Shown piece after piece: positions 20,188-29,594 of a stretch of 64,000 nucleotides of DNA. The translations under genes were made by a program, and so were the position numbers. Origin of the DNA: Lunatimonas lonarensis (GTDB lineage Bacteria > Bacteroidota > Bacteroidia > Cytophagales > Cyclobacteriaceae). The notes below the pieces were generated by a model that saw nothing but the letters and a program-made list of their open reading frames with translations, was not told the DNA's origin and did not search any database. The DNA is taken from assembly GCF_000390185.1 (NCBI RefSeq), contig NZ_AQHR01000041.1:124001-188000 (forward strand). The letters run 5' to 3'. Numbering within the stretch: position 1 is the first letter of the stretch; each line of letters opens with the position of its first letter.

Positions 20188-20550
20188 TCATTTTACATCC
20201 TTTTTTACCTCTTCCATGATCCGCTCGATTTCTTTTGCATCCAAATTCTCCTCTTTGGCAAAGAAGCTCGCCATTTTGGTAAACGATCCTCCGAAATAAC
20301 CGGATAACAGTCTGCGAATCGAGAAACTACGGTACTCGTCTTTGGTCACGATCGGATAGTATTGGTGTGATTTGCCAATGGGACGATGCTTTACGAAGCC
20401 TTTTGTTTCCAGAATACGTATAAACGTGGAGACGGTATTATATGCCGGCTTGGGATCGTCCATTTTGTCCAGTACCTCTTTCACGTACCCTTCTTTCAGA
20501 TCCCATAGGATCTGCATGATTTGTTCTTCTGCTTTGGTTAATGCCTTCAT
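20188..20550 (-). CDS. BlaI/MecI/CopY-family transcriptional repressor
   Basis: A 120-aa winged-helix regulator. The N-terminal half has the family pattern 'LTKAEEQIMQILWDL' and the recognition region 'YNTVSTFIRILETKGFV'. The C-terminal half is the dimerisation helix region, site of cleavage in BlaI and MecI. It is followed 7 bp later by the M56 peptidase gene, the usual two-gene signalling module. It probably represses its own operon through sites in the AT-rich stretch upstream; the inducer is unknown. Confidence 0.92.
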   Translation of the reverse strand: MKALTKAEEQIMQILWDLKEGYVKEVLDKMDDPKPAYNTVSTFIRILETKGFVKHRPIGKSHQYYPIVTKDEYRSFSIRRLLSGYFGGSFTKMASFFAKEENLDAKEIERIMEEVKKDVK

Positions 20551-20973
20551 CAGTTTAATATTGAGTTTTTGGTTCTACCTGGCACTTGCCAGACGGGTGA
20601 TAAACAGGTCTTGGTTTGACAACCCGGTTTTCGCACCGCTGCCTAATCGAATCACTGTTTGTGCTACAACTTAACCACTTAGTTTTTAGTATGCAACTTT
20701 TTAGGAAACTAAATCTTTCAATCGGTTGGATAAATATACGTTTAAATATTTAGTTTTACCTAATTATTTAATAATTAATTTCGGATTTATTTCGATACAG
20801 TCGAATTGGGAGCTTTTCAGCACTTTTATCCATCAATTGATCATAAACAAAAAAGGGTATTTTCCTAAAAAAAACACCGTTGGTAGTAAACAAGATTACA
20901 GATTATTCTGCGTATCTTCCTAAAGAAAAAAGAGCCCGCAAAAAGCGGTTAAAACAGGAAATTGCTAACACAC
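20551..20973. other. AT-rich divergent control region (BlaI operon / oxidoreductase)
   Basis: No gene is evident. The stretch 20665-20780 has several related 'TTAGTTTT/AAACTAAA' elements (around 20678, 20705 and 20749) and a 7-3-7 inverted repeat at 20761-20777. They could include the BlaI operator, but no match to an experimentally known Bacteroidota site can be claimed. A 65-codon plus-strand frame at 20726-20923 has poor coding character. Confidence 0.3.
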
Positions 20974-21591
20974 ATGAAAATAGCCATTATAGGTACGGGC
21001 AACGTCGGAGGGGCGTTGGCGACCAGTTGGGCCCTAAAAGGGCATGAGATAAGACTGGGTGTTCGGGATACACAACGGTTTAAAGGAATGGAGCTTCTTT
21101 CCAATCCGAATACGACCGTCCATTCCATATCCGAAGCAGTGAACCTGAGTGATATTATCCTAATGGCTACGCCTGCTACAAATGTCGTTGAAATCACCCA
21201 TGCATTGGGTGACACGACAGGCAAAATCATTTTGGATGCGGGCAACATAATCCTGGGTAGGGGCCCTCAAGGGTTTGCAACGGTATCGGAAGCCATTCTG
21301 GCCAACACGGCAAGCAGAGACGTGGTCAAATGTTTTAACACCACCGGGTACAACAATATGGCAGATCCGGTCTATGGAGCGGAGACGTTGGATATGTTTA
21401 TGGCCGGGGATAGTCTGGAGGGGAAACTGGTGGCAAGGCAACTTTCGAAAGATGCGGGGTTTGCCGAATGTTACGATGTAGGGGGCAATGACCGGTTCGC
21501 TTTAATGGAACAAATGGCCTGGTTTTGGATAAACCTGGCGATGGTTCAAGGCCAAGGGCGGGACATTGGCATAAAAATCCTTCGCCGCTAA
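20974..21591 (+). CDS. NADP-binding oxidoreductase, F420:NADP oxidoreductase-like
   Basis: A 205-aa protein. The start at 20974 places the Rossmann motif IGTGNVGGALA at once (residues 5-15); an ATG four codons upstream is less likely. The following 'GHEIRLGVRD' fits the NADP-selective second strand of the NADPH-dependent F420 reductase-like family. Later motifs are 'NTTGYNNM' and 'GGNDRFALMEQMAWFWINLA'. Bacteroidota generally lack F420, so it more likely reduces another substrate with NADPH. It stands alone, divergent from the BlaI operon. Confidence 0.75.
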   Translation: MKIAIIGTGNVGGALATSWALKGHEIRLGVRDTQRFKGMELLSNPNTTVHSISEAVNLSDIILMATPATNVVEITHALGDTTGKIILDAGNIILGRGPQGFATVSEAILANTASRDVVKCFNTTGYNNMADPVYGAETLDMFMAGDSLEGKLVARQLSKDAGFAECYDVGGNDRFALMEQMAWFWINLAMVQGQGRDIGIKILRR

Positions 21592-21703
21592 TAGGTTAAT
21601 TCAGGACAGCCTGATTAATTGATAAGCGGGTAGACTAGGTTTCCAATTTTCGGTAGTGGTGCCGTTTTTATCCAGCAATGAACCCATCATCTACTAAACA
21701 ACT

Positions 21704-21732
21704 ACGGCGCCCCATCAATGATGAAGCGCCGT
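21704..21732 (-). terminator. Possible terminator after tRNA-Arg
   Basis: A 7-bp GC-rich stem (21704-21710 with 21726-21732) with a smaller inner hairpin, 8 bp past the tRNA 3' end on the minus strand. The downstream T-run is weak. Confidence 0.45.
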
Positions 21733-21740
21733 TAGGAAAG

Positions 21741-21814
21741 TACACCCGGAAGGATTCGAACCCTCAACCCTCGGAGCCGAAATCCGATATTCTATCCAGT
21801 TGAACTACGGGTGC
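21741..21814 (-). tRNA. tRNA-Arg (anticodon UCG)
   Basis: The minus strand folds into a complete cloverleaf: acceptor GCACCCG with CGGGTGT (one G-U closing pair), D arm GTTC/GAAT, anticodon stem TCGGA/TCCGA with loop TTTCGGC giving anticodon UCG, 5-base variable loop, T arm GAGGG/CCTTC around TTCGAAT, and discriminator A. CCA is not encoded. It lies 49 bp downstream of sucC on the same strand but has its own promoter. Confidence 0.93.
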
Positions 21815-21825
21815 AAAACCGAGCA

Positions 21826-21854
21826 CAAAGGTATGGATTTCTTTGCGCTTTCAA
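21826..21854 (-). promoter_or_regulatory. Promoter of tRNA-Arg
   Basis: On the minus strand TACCTTTG (21826-21833) with TTG (21852-21854) 18 bases upstream. Transcription would begin about 5 bases before the tRNA. The -7 box is identical to that of ffs at the left edge. Confidence 0.65.
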
Positions 21855-21863
21855 AAATGTTTA

Positions 21864-23081
21864 TCAATTGTTTTGAAGAACTTGCTGCACCTTTTCCGCC
21901 GCTTCCTTCAGCGTAATCGCGGAGGTTACCTTCAATCCGGACTCATCAATAATTTTGGCTCCCGCTTCGGCGTTTGTACCCTGTAATCTAACGATGATTG
22001 GCACTTGAATGTCACCTATTGACTTATAGGCTTCCACCACACCACTCGCGATACGGTCACACCTTACTATTCCACCGAACACATTGATCAGGATTGCCTT
22101 CACTTTGGGATCCTTCAGGATGATCCGAAATCCAGCCTCCACGGTTTGGGCATTGGCTCCTCCACCAACATCCAAGAAGTTGGCTGGTTCTCCTCCTGAA
22201 AGCTTGATCATGTCCATAGTAGCCATTGCCAAACCTGCACCGTTTACCATACAGCCCACGTTTCCATCCAGCTTCACGTAGTTCAGACCTGACTTGCCTG
22301 CTTCCACTTCCAAGGGATCCTCTTCATCCAAATCCCTCATTTCGGCCAGATTCTTATTTCGGTAGAGGGCATTGTCATCCAGATTTACTTTGGCATCAAC
22401 CGCCAAAATCTGATTGTCAGAGGTTTTAAGGACAGGGTTGATCTCTACTTGGGAGGCATCGGTATTTTCGTATGCCTTGTATAACGAAAGGATGAATTTC
22501 ACCATTTCTTTAAAGGCATTGCCCTCCAATCCAAGTTTAAACGCAACTTTGCGGGCTTGGTAACCCTGAATGCCAAGCTGGGGATCCACCCACTCTTTTA
22601 TGATTTTTTCCGGTGAATGCTCCGCTACCTCTTCGATGTCCATGCCACCCTCTACGGAAGCCATGATTACGTTACTGCCGGTAGCACGATCAAGTAGAAT
22701 AGAGAGGTAGTATTCTTTGGGCTCTGAATCCCCCGGGTAATATACATCTTGGGCTACAAGTATCTTTTTGACTTTCTTTCCTTCTTCACCTGTCTGTATG
22801 GTGACCAAAGTACCTCCAAGGATTTTATCCGCCAATTCAGGCACCTGTTCCAGCGACTTGGCCAAAACCACCCCTCTGGATCCGGTTTCTTTTATCGTTC
22901 CTTTGCCACGACCGCCCGCATGGATTTGGGCTTTTAATACGTACCAGGAAGTTCCTGTTTCAGCATTTAGTTTTTTTGCTGCTTCCAGTGCTTCTTCCGG
23001 GCTCGACGCCACGATCCCTTCCTGAATCTTTACGCCGTATGACTTAAGAACTTCCTTTGCCTGATATTCGTGTATATTCAT
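21864..23081 (-). CDS. sucC: Succinate-CoA ligase (ADP-forming) beta subunit
   Basis: A 405-aa subunit of the TCA-cycle enzyme that converts succinyl-CoA to succinate with formation of ATP. It starts at the conserved '[12 protein letters not shown]' (ATG at 23081); the longer frame adds 21 residues without homology pattern. The ATP-grasp domain is shown by '[12 protein letters not shown]', and the C-terminal CoA-ligase domain by '[16 protein letters not shown]' and '[11 protein letters not shown]'. The alpha subunit gene sucD is not adjacent, common in Bacteroidota. Confidence 0.95.
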   Translation of the reverse strand: MNIHEYQAKEVLKSYGVKIQEGIVASSPEEALEAAKKLNAETGTSWYVLKAQIHAGGRGKGTIKETGSRGVVLAKSLEQVPELADKILGGTLVTIQTGEEGKKVKKILVAQDVYYPGDSEPKEYYLSILLDRATGSNVIMASVEGGMDIEEVAEHSPEKIIKEWVDPQLGIQGYQARKVAFKLGLEGNAFKEMVKFILSLYKAYENTDASQVEINPVLKTSDNQILAVDAKVNLDDNALYRNKNLAEMRDLDEEDPLEVEAGKSGLNYVKLDGNVGCMVNGAGLAMATMDMIKLSGGEPANFLDVGGGANAQTVEAGFRIILKDPKVKAILINVFGGIVRCDRIASGVVEAYKSIGDIQVPIIVRLQGTNAEAGAKIIDESGLKVTSAITLKEAAEKVQQVLQNN

Positions 23082-23435
23082 CTGCTTAGTAATTGTTTCC
23101 CAGTGAGTGTGCAGGATAAGAACCGGATAGTAGCCACCGTCCAAAAGGACATTTTTGCGTTTCCCGGCTTTAATCCCCTAAAATTTTTGCCCGAAGTTAA
23201 TGGCTAAAGTCCGATAATTCAAGGTTTCCTTTGCGCTTTTTACGTTTAATCACACAAAATACACGCTTTTGTATTCATCCCTTATTTCTATCTTATTCTG
23301 ATTCAAGCCACTACAATTTTAAACATGGTTTCCGTATGTTGATTGGGTGAATTAACCGAAAAACCGTTACTTTTAGCGTTCCAAGAACTACCCTGGATTG
23401 TCGGAGACGGTTCGATCCGTTCAAACTGTTTATTC
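23082..23435. other. Divergent intergenic region sucC / lolD-like
   Basis: 354 bp with no gene. No perfect TAnnTTTG box was found on either strand; only one-mismatch candidates are present. Confidence 0.3.
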
Positions 23436-24098
23436 ATGTTAATAGTAGCCAAGGACATACACAAGTATTACGGTGATCTCCATGTGTTGAAGGGAGTGGA
23501 CGTTGAAATCAAAAGAGGAGAAATCGTATCCATCGTAGGCGCTTCGGGAGCCGGCAAGAGTACCCTGCTGCATATCTTAGGGACGTTGGATCAAGCGGAT
23601 CAAGGAACCGTGCTCATCGACGACAACGACCTGTCCGGCCTTAAAGGGGATAAACTGGCTGCTTTTAGGAATGCCAAGATTGGATTCATCTTTCAGTTCC
23701 ATAACCTTCTTCCGGAATTCACCGCAGAGGAAAACATCATCATACCGGGTCTGATTGCCGGGGGCAAGGAGGCCCCGCTAAAAGTCAGGGCAGCCGAATT
23801 GGCGGAGCTGCTGGGGATTGGGTCCAGACTACAGCATAAGCCATCCGAGTTGTCGGGTGGGGAACAGCAGCGGGTTGCCGTTGCTCGGGCACTGATCAAT
23901 AACCCGACGGTGATTTTTGCCGATGAACCCAGCGGCAACCTGGACACTCAGTCTTCCCAGTCGCTACACGAACTTTTTTTCCGGCTACGGGATGAATTTG
24001 GTCAATCTTTTGTAATCGTGACACACAATCAGAGCCTGGCTCTAATGTCCGACCGCATGCTTACCATGAAAGATGGAAAGATTGTGTCAGGGGCCTGA
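23436..24098 (+). CDS. lolD: LolD-type ABC transporter ATP-binding protein
   Basis: A 220-aa ATPase. The start at 23436 is chosen because the ABC fold begins directly ('[13 protein letters not shown]'). Walker A is GASGAGKST, the Q-loop is '[10 protein letters not shown]', the signature is LSGGEQQR, and Walker B is 'VIFADEPSG' followed by 'NLDTQSS' and the H-loop 'IVTHNQ'. '[12 protein letters not shown]' is typical of the LolD/MacB class, which drives release of lipoproteins from the inner membrane with LolC/E. No permease gene is nearby, so the partner is encoded elsewhere and assignment to LolD rather than another MacB-like system is likely but not certain. Confidence 0.82.
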   Translation: MLIVAKDIHKYYGDLHVLKGVDVEIKRGEIVSIVGASGAGKSTLLHILGTLDQADQGTVLIDDNDLSGLKGDKLAAFRNAKIGFIFQFHNLLPEFTAEENIIIPGLIAGGKEAPLKVRAAELAELLGIGSRLQHKPSELSGGEQQRVAVARALINNPTVIFADEPSGNLDTQSSQSLHELFFRLRDEFGQSFVIVTHNQSLALMSDRMLTMKDGKIVSGA

Positions 24099-24100
24099 CG

Positions 24101-26149
24101 CTATTCCTGCTTGGGAGTAGGAAGATAGTAAAAGAAGCCATCTTCCGCCCCTATGAGCAGGTACCGCTTACCTTCCCAGGTAGCGATGGTAGGCGTAGTA
24201 GAATGGGCCGCTAAGGGGTGATGGTGTACAGGGCCTACGTCGCTAAACCGCCATTTTCCGGTCGGATCCTGTCCGAGTCCTCTGAGCACATTCACATTGG
24301 TGGCGCTATTGACCAGTATATCCAATACCCCATCTCCATCCCAATCAAAGAAAGTGAAGGTTCTTCTGCCGCTTCCACCGGCCCGTCGTTCGTTCATTCG
24401 CAACAACCCGGATACGTTGTTTTGGGGTCGGCCACTGCCGTCATAGGAGGATACACCCTCTCCCCAAAACACCCGTTTCGGCGCCATTAACGCCAAGGTT
24501 CCGTCCTGGTTTCGGCGACGCTCAAAAAGGGACAAGTATCCCTCCTGATCCAACATGATCAGATCGGTCAGACCGTTGCCATTCCAGTCTATGAGAAAAG
24601 GCGTGGTCCGCCATTGGGTCACGAGTTCATTTGATTGAGGCTGCCACCATGTCCAAGCAGGCTTGGGGGTATCTCCGGGATATTCCACGGTCACTGCTTG
24701 GGCTGGGGCAAGCCTTGGATGGGTTTCTGTCCCGATATTCTTATAAAACAGCACATTGCCCCATATACCGTTGGTGACGATGTCCAGCAGTCCGTCTCCG
24801 TCCCAATCGGCCACAGAAGGATTGGTGTATCCCCACTTGGCTTCGGCAGGCCCTTGAATGGAACCATTGTACCCGGCCTGCTCCCGTATCACCTTTTCCC
24901 CGTCACTGAGGTATACCGGAGGTGCCCACCTCGGAGGATCTCCCCCGAGGTTTTTGATAAAGCCAATATGGCCCGCCGTATTTCCTACGATCAGGTCCTC
25001 CCATCCATCTCCATCCCAATCCACGCTTACCGGAGCCGCCAGTGCCCCAAACTTCACCCTATGGGCGTATTGCTTAAAATACCTGGGGGGTAGAAACTGC
25101 GGAACACCTTCTATAAGGATTCCTGTCCCTTCTATCAGCGCCACCCGACCGTCCTCGTCTCCCACGACCAAGTCGACAATGCCATTACCCGTAAAATCGA
25201 CCGCCGTGGGGGTGATCATGCACAATTCCATCTGGAGGGGTACACCGGCAACCATAAGCTTTTTTCCGGGAGCGTACCTGGGATGTTCACGGGTTCCCAC
25301 GTTTTCGAAATAGGTAAAGCCATCCAGAAACTCCCCACATAACAAATCCAGGTCGCCATCCCCGTCAAAATCGGCAAAATTAGGAGAGGGCATGCCGAAA
25401 ACGTTGACGGGGCTACCGTCTGTTGTGGTTATTTTCGTCGGATCTGCGTAGTCGGGCTGTTCATCGGTACCTCGGTTTTCCAACAGATAGGTATACCCTC
25501 TCAGGGGGCCATTTTTCCACTCGCCATTTGTATCCCAGGCATCGTCCCAGCCATATTCTCCCCAAAAACCTATGCCCACGACCAAGTCCAATACACCATT
25601 TCCGGAGAAGTCAACATACTTCCACTGATTTGCACGCACTCTGCCATCCTCCAGATGGATTTTTTCGGGGTCACCGATGGAATATGGATGATCAAAGCCC
25701 GATTGGCGAAAATCCGGATAGTAGGCACCCGATGTAGTCACTCGCCAGCCATCCTTGACGTAGGAGATCTGCGGTGACCTTCCGGCAGGGCCCAGGTTGA
25801 AGCTGGGTTCAAATAGCGGCAGTAACGTAGAGGGATCTATGTTTCCGGTATTCAGAAATACGTGGATCCCGTTGGACGGCCGATCGGTGCATGCGACGAC
25901 AAGATCCAGCAGGCCGTCCCCGTTCCAATCCATGGGCAATGGCCAGGCCCATAGGCCCACACCAAGATCTACGGTGATGGATGGGTTTTGGTAGGTAAGC
26001 GTGGAAATCTGCCCCACTGTGTCGCTGGCACTACCCTGTACCGGGCCGTTTGAAATGGGTGTTTGAAATCCGAAGGCATACGAGGCTACGAGCGCTGTGG
26101 CCAAAAATGCAACGAGGCAGGCTTTGATTCGGCGAAATAGTTTGTTCAT
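24101..26149 (-). CDS. Secreted FG-GAP/VCBS repeat protein
   Basis: A 682-aa exported protein. The ATG at 26149 is preferred because a clear signal peptide follows. At least eight FG-GAP/VCBS-type repeats carry calcium-binding-like loops such as 'DWNGDGLLDLVV', 'DFDGDGDLDLLCG', 'DWDGDGWEDLIVG', 'DWDGDGLLDIV' and 'DWDGDGVLDILV'. These repeats build a beta-propeller of the integrin alpha type and often occur in secreted carbohydrate-binding or polysaccharide-lyase-associated proteins. No catalytic domain was recognised. It ends 2 bp from the convergent lolD-like gene and lies 116 bp after the MFS gene. Confidence 0.85.
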   Translation of the reverse strand: MNKLFRRIKACLVAFLATALVASYAFGFQTPISNGPVQGSASDTVGQISTLTYQNPSITVDLGVGLWAWPLPMDWNGDGLLDLVVACTDRPSNGIHVFLNTGNIDPSTLLPLFEPSFNLGPAGRSPQISYVKDGWRVTTSGAYYPDFRQSGFDHPYSIGDPEKIHLEDGRVRANQWKYVDFSGNGVLDLVVGIGFWGEYGWDDAWDTNGEWKNGPLRGYTYLLENRGTDEQPDYADPTKITTTDGSPVNVFGMPSPNFADFDGDGDLDLLCGEFLDGFTYFENVGTREHPRYAPGKKLMVAGVPLQMELCMITPTAVDFTGNGIVDLVVGDEDGRVALIEGTGILIEGVPQFLPPRYFKQYAHRVKFGALAAPVSVDWDGDGWEDLIVGNTAGHIGFIKNLGGDPPRWAPPVYLSDGEKVIREQAGYNGSIQGPAEAKWGYTNPSVADWDGDGLLDIVTNGIWGNVLFYKNIGTETHPRLAPAQAVTVEYPGDTPKPAWTWWQPQSNELVTQWRTTPFLIDWNGNGLTDLIMLDQEGYLSLFERRRNQDGTLALMAPKRVFWGEGVSSYDGSGRPQNNVSGLLRMNERRAGGSGRRTFTFFDWDGDGVLDILVNSATNVNVLRGLGQDPTGKWRFSDVGPVHHHPLAAHSTTPTIATWEGKRYLLIGAEDGFFYYLPTPKQE

Positions 26150-26265
26150 GGGAGGTTCGGGTTTGATGGTAACTATGGGATACCCATAAAAATACGATGT
26201 AAACTTGACACAGACCACTCAGCTGTTGGGAAGAAATTAGACTTTACCGGAAGCATAGCTCAGTC

Positions 26266-27486
26266 CTATCTTGTTTCTTTCAGATTGGGAAGCATCCAGG
26301 TGACAAGACCCAGTAGGGGCAGGAAGGAGCAAACCCAAAATACAAACTGTATATCGGTGAGATCGGCCAACTTGCCAAGTAATGCTGAGCCCAGGCCTCC
26401 CATCCCAAACGCAAAACCAAAGAACAGTCCTGAGATCATACCTATCCGACCGGGAAGAAGCTCCTGTGCATACACCAAAATGGCCGAGAAGGCAGACGCC
26501 AACACAACGCCGATTACCACGGATAGGGCAATCACCCATCCAAGGCCCAGGTGTGGCAACAACAAGGTGAAAGGTGCAGAACCCAAAATGGAGGCCCAAA
26601 TAATGTATTTCCTTCCGTATTTATCACCCAATGGACCGCCCAGGTAGGTTCCCGCTGCGATGGCTGCCAAAAAAATAAACAGGTAGATTTGCGAAGTGGC
26701 GACAGGAACACCAAATTTTTCAATCAGGAAAAAAGTGAAATAACTGGTCATACAGGCCATGTAGAAGTACTTGGAAAAGATCAAAACCAAGAGAATCGCA
26801 ATGGATGCTTTTACACGGCCAGGGGAAAGACCGTGCTTAACGATGGTAAAGGTTTTCCCTACGGATGCCTTTCTCTTTTCGATATTGGCTCTATACCAAT
26901 AGCCCACCCGGGATAGTGCCAGGATTGCCAGTAGCGCACCCAGCGCAAACCAACGTACATTTCCCTGCCCATAGGGCATTACCACCAAGGCCACCAACAA
27001 GGGGCCTATTGCCGATCCTACATTTCCACCTATCTGGAAAACCGACTGGGCAAATCCTCTTCTGCCACCAGAGGCCAGATAGGCCACCCTGGAAGACTCC
27101 GGGTGAAAAACGGAGGACCCCATCCCCACCAACGCTACTGAGGCCAAAATTACCCAAAACGAGTTTGCCGAAGCCAGCACCAACAGCCCCAGCAAAGAAA
27201 ACCCCATGCCAACCGCAAGCGAAAAGGGCTGGGGTTTTTTGTCGGTAAAGTAACCTACAAAGGGTTGCAATAAGGAAGCGGTGGCCTGAAACGTCAGTGT
27301 GATCATACCAATTTGGGTTAAACTCAGAAGATAGTTTTCCTTTAAAAGGGGATAAACAGCCGGAATGACCGATTGGACCAAGTCATTCAGCAGGTGGGCA
27401 AAGCTGATCGTAAACAGTATGGGATATACCGTCGATTCAGCCGATGGGGCAGCAGTCCGGGGTTTATCTTCTATTGCTTCACTCAT
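26266..27486 (-). CDS. MFS transporter, fosmidomycin-resistance (Fsr)-like
   Basis: A 406-aa membrane protein with about twelve hydrophobic segments. The ATG at 27486 is used; the longer frame would need TTG. Early segments, 'FAHLLNDLVQSVIPAVYPLL' and 'GMGSSVFHPESSRVA', match the Fsr subgroup of major facilitator exporters, which carry H-P-E in the equivalent place. The natural substrate is unknown. Its start overlaps the end of the M28 peptidase gene by 8 bp (start and stop interleaved), so the two are translationally coupled. Confidence 0.85.
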   Translation of the reverse strand: MSEAIEDKPRTAAPSAESTVYPILFTISFAHLLNDLVQSVIPAVYPLLKENYLLSLTQIGMITLTFQATASLLQPFVGYFTDKKPQPFSLAVGMGFSLLGLLVLASANSFWVILASVALVGMGSSVFHPESSRVAYLASGGRRGFAQSVFQIGGNVGSAIGPLLVALVVMPYGQGNVRWFALGALLAILALSRVGYWYRANIEKRKASVGKTFTIVKHGLSPGRVKASIAILLVLIFSKYFYMACMTSYFTFFLIEKFGVPVATSQIYLFIFLAAIAAGTYLGGPLGDKYGRKYIIWASILGSAPFTLLLPHLGLGWVIALSVVIGVVLASAFSAILVYAQELLPGRIGMISGLFFGFAFGMGGLGSALLGKLADLTDIQFVFWVCSFLPLLGLVTWMLPNLKETR

Positions 27487-29581
27487 TATCAATCAGGAAT
27501 TGGGCAGCCCTAATTCGATCGGACAGTGTATCGATGGCTTGCGAGTAGATTGAATCCCATGTATCCATGGAAGCAACATCCTTTAACTCGATTGAATACT
27601 GTATGGCGGGAAGTACCCAAGACGCATACCCGCTAAACGGATCCGTGGAAGCATACAGGGACTGGTACCAATTGCCAAAGGGCATCCCCTCCGGACGCAA
27701 AAAACTTTTCTCCCAGCCAAGCAGTTCCCGACTTAAAGCCTTGGCCTGTCTGGTAGAAAGGCGGTTGCTGGCTAGTACTTCCTGAAGTTTCTTTTCAAAG
27801 GTCAACGCCACAGATGCCAGGTTTTTGATAGATTCGGCCGACTTGCTAAATCCCTTAAAATCAATGGAAAATGAAGAAATCTGTCTTTCGGCAGCTTCGA
27901 AGTGAACTGTCAAATCTTCGGCGTACCGGCTTGGCCTGTAGGGTACCACATCCGCATTGGCTGTTCGCAGGGCCATTATGCCGACCCATTGCTCTACTGC
28001 GCCGCCCATTTTAAAAGTAGGATCCGCAAATTTCTCGTAAAAAAAGAGGTTGTCGTAGTTCGTATGGTAAAGCGTAGGCCCCCCGGCCCCACCACTCAAT
28101 GAGGGAATTCCGGCAAACATGTAAAAGGCAATATGGTCCGACCCACCGCCCAACGAGCCCATGGACGGCTCCGCATTTTTTCCGGCCCAAGAATCAAAAA
28201 TAGTCTGTTCGGAATCAGGTAGCTTCACCGAGCGGGTGGCACCGGCCATGATGTGTTTAAGGGTGGGAGAGGAGGCTCCCCGGACGTTTGGTCCGGAAAC
28301 CCCCGCATCGAAATTCATGTAAGCTACCGCCTTTGCCTGAAGCTCTTCCTTGAATTGCTCTACCCATTCGGATGAACCGATCACCCCATGCTCCTCGCCA
28401 TCCCAATGCGCAATGAGGATGGAGCGTTTAGGTCGGTCTCCGTTGTTGGCCAGTTTACCCAATGTTTCACTCAGGGCCAACAACATGGCTGTACCACTGT
28501 TGGGATCCGTGGCTCCGAAGGACCAGGCATCGTAGTGACAGCCCAGTATGACCCACTCATCGGGGTAGGTACTGCCTTCCAATACCCCCACCACGTTATT
28601 GATTCGTACCAGCTCCCGTTTTTGGTTTACCTTCAGGCGAACGGTCAGGTCACTCCCGCCATCCAGGCGATACGTATAGGGAAGGCCGCCCTGCCAGCCT
28701 GAAGGTACCGGTGTCCCGGTCATCTTACCTATGATTTCTTTTGCAGATCCATAGGGAATGGAGGTTACGGGTATAGTTGGGAGAGGCGCCTCTTCTGGAC
28801 TTAGCCTTTTTACCTGCTCCTTGCCGTCCAAAGGGAGGGCCGGCACAAATGGGGTCAACGGATCTCCAGTGAAGGGCAGCGTCAACAAGGATCCGCGTTG
28901 TACGGAACTCTCATTGTAATAGATGCCCTCGGGATAAACCAATCCTTTTGCGTATCCGCTATCTCCCGGGTCTGTAAAGATCAGTAGGCCGATGGCCCCA
29001 TACTCCTCGGCAAATTTAGCCTTGTATCCCCGGAAATTACCGCCGTAGCGGGCAAGGACAATCTTTCCCTTTACGGATATGCCCATAGATTCCAACAGTT
29101 CAAAATCAGCTTTGGTACCATAGTTGACAAAGACAATCTCACCGACCACGTCTCCACTGCCCGAATAGGCATTCCATCCTTGCTTGAGTTCGGGGTGGCT
29201 TGAATAAGGATCCTCAGGGAAAATAAACTCCTGCTGATTTAATGGCTGGCGAATGGGTGTCACCATCTCGACGCTGGATTCTCCGGGTTCTGGAGCAAGG
29301 TAAACATCATACGGATAGGCCTGCACCTTCCATCCGGCCGCCTCCATGGTTTCGGCAAGGTATCGACCTACTTTGTGGTTGGCCTCGCTGCCTGCGATGT
29401 GCGGCTCCGAACTGATCCGTTCGAGATGATGTCGGAATCTGGAGAAATCCACTTGTTGCAGGAAACGTTCTTCCGTCTTCAACTGCTTCTCCAATGAATT
29501 GGAAGAAAAGCCAACATGTAGCTCTTGTGCTTGGAGATGGGTGAATCCTGTAACAAAGAGAGCAAGAAAGGCAAACTTCAT
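27479..29581 (-). CDS. M28 metallopeptidase, glutamate carboxypeptidase II/PSMA-like
   Basis: A 700-aa exported peptidase with a Sec signal peptide at residues 1-18. The order is a protease-associated domain (about 110-280), the M28 zinc-peptidase domain with 'HYDAWSFGATDPNSG' (His and bridging Asp), 'DGEEHGVIGSSEW' (catalytic Glu pair) and 'GSDHIAF' (last ligand), then a C-terminal transferrin-receptor-like helical dimerisation domain. This is the full architecture of the PSMA/NAALADase group, which removes C-terminal glutamate or aspartate from small peptides. It lies 13 bp after the NlpC/P60 gene and overlaps the MFS gene. Confidence 0.92.
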   Translation of the reverse strand: MKFAFLALFVTGFTHLQAQELHVGFSSNSLEKQLKTEERFLQQVDFSRFRHHLERISSEPHIAGSEANHKVGRYLAETMEAAGWKVQAYPYDVYLAPEPGESSVEMVTPIRQPLNQQEFIFPEDPYSSHPELKQGWNAYSGSGDVVGEIVFVNYGTKADFELLESMGISVKGKIVLARYGGNFRGYKAKFAEEYGAIGLLIFTDPGDSGYAKGLVYPEGIYYNESSVQRGSLLTLPFTGDPLTPFVPALPLDGKEQVKRLSPEEAPLPTIPVTSIPYGSAKEIIGKMTGTPVPSGWQGGLPYTYRLDGGSDLTVRLKVNQKRELVRINNVVGVLEGSTYPDEWVILGCHYDAWSFGATDPNSGTAMLLALSETLGKLANNGDRPKRSILIAHWDGEEHGVIGSSEWVEQFKEELQAKAVAYMNFDAGVSGPNVRGASSPTLKHIMAGATRSVKLPDSEQTIFDSWAGKNAEPSMGSLGGGSDHIAFYMFAGIPSLSGGAGGPTLYHTNYDNLFFYEKFADPTFKMGGAVEQWVGIMALRTANADVVPYRPSRYAEDLTVHFEAAERQISSFSIDFKGFSKSAESIKNLASVALTFEKKLQEVLASNRLSTRQAKALSRELLGWEKSFLRPEGMPFGNWYQSLYASTDPFSGYASWVLPAIQYSIELKDVASMDTWDSIYSQAIDTLSDRIRAAQFLIDNE

Positions 29582-29594
29582 GTTTTGTAGTGGT

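Noticed and set aside
20726-20923. 65-codon frame in the BlaI upstream region
   Set aside because: AT-rich composition typical of control DNA, no recognisable protein pattern, no ribosome-binding context.
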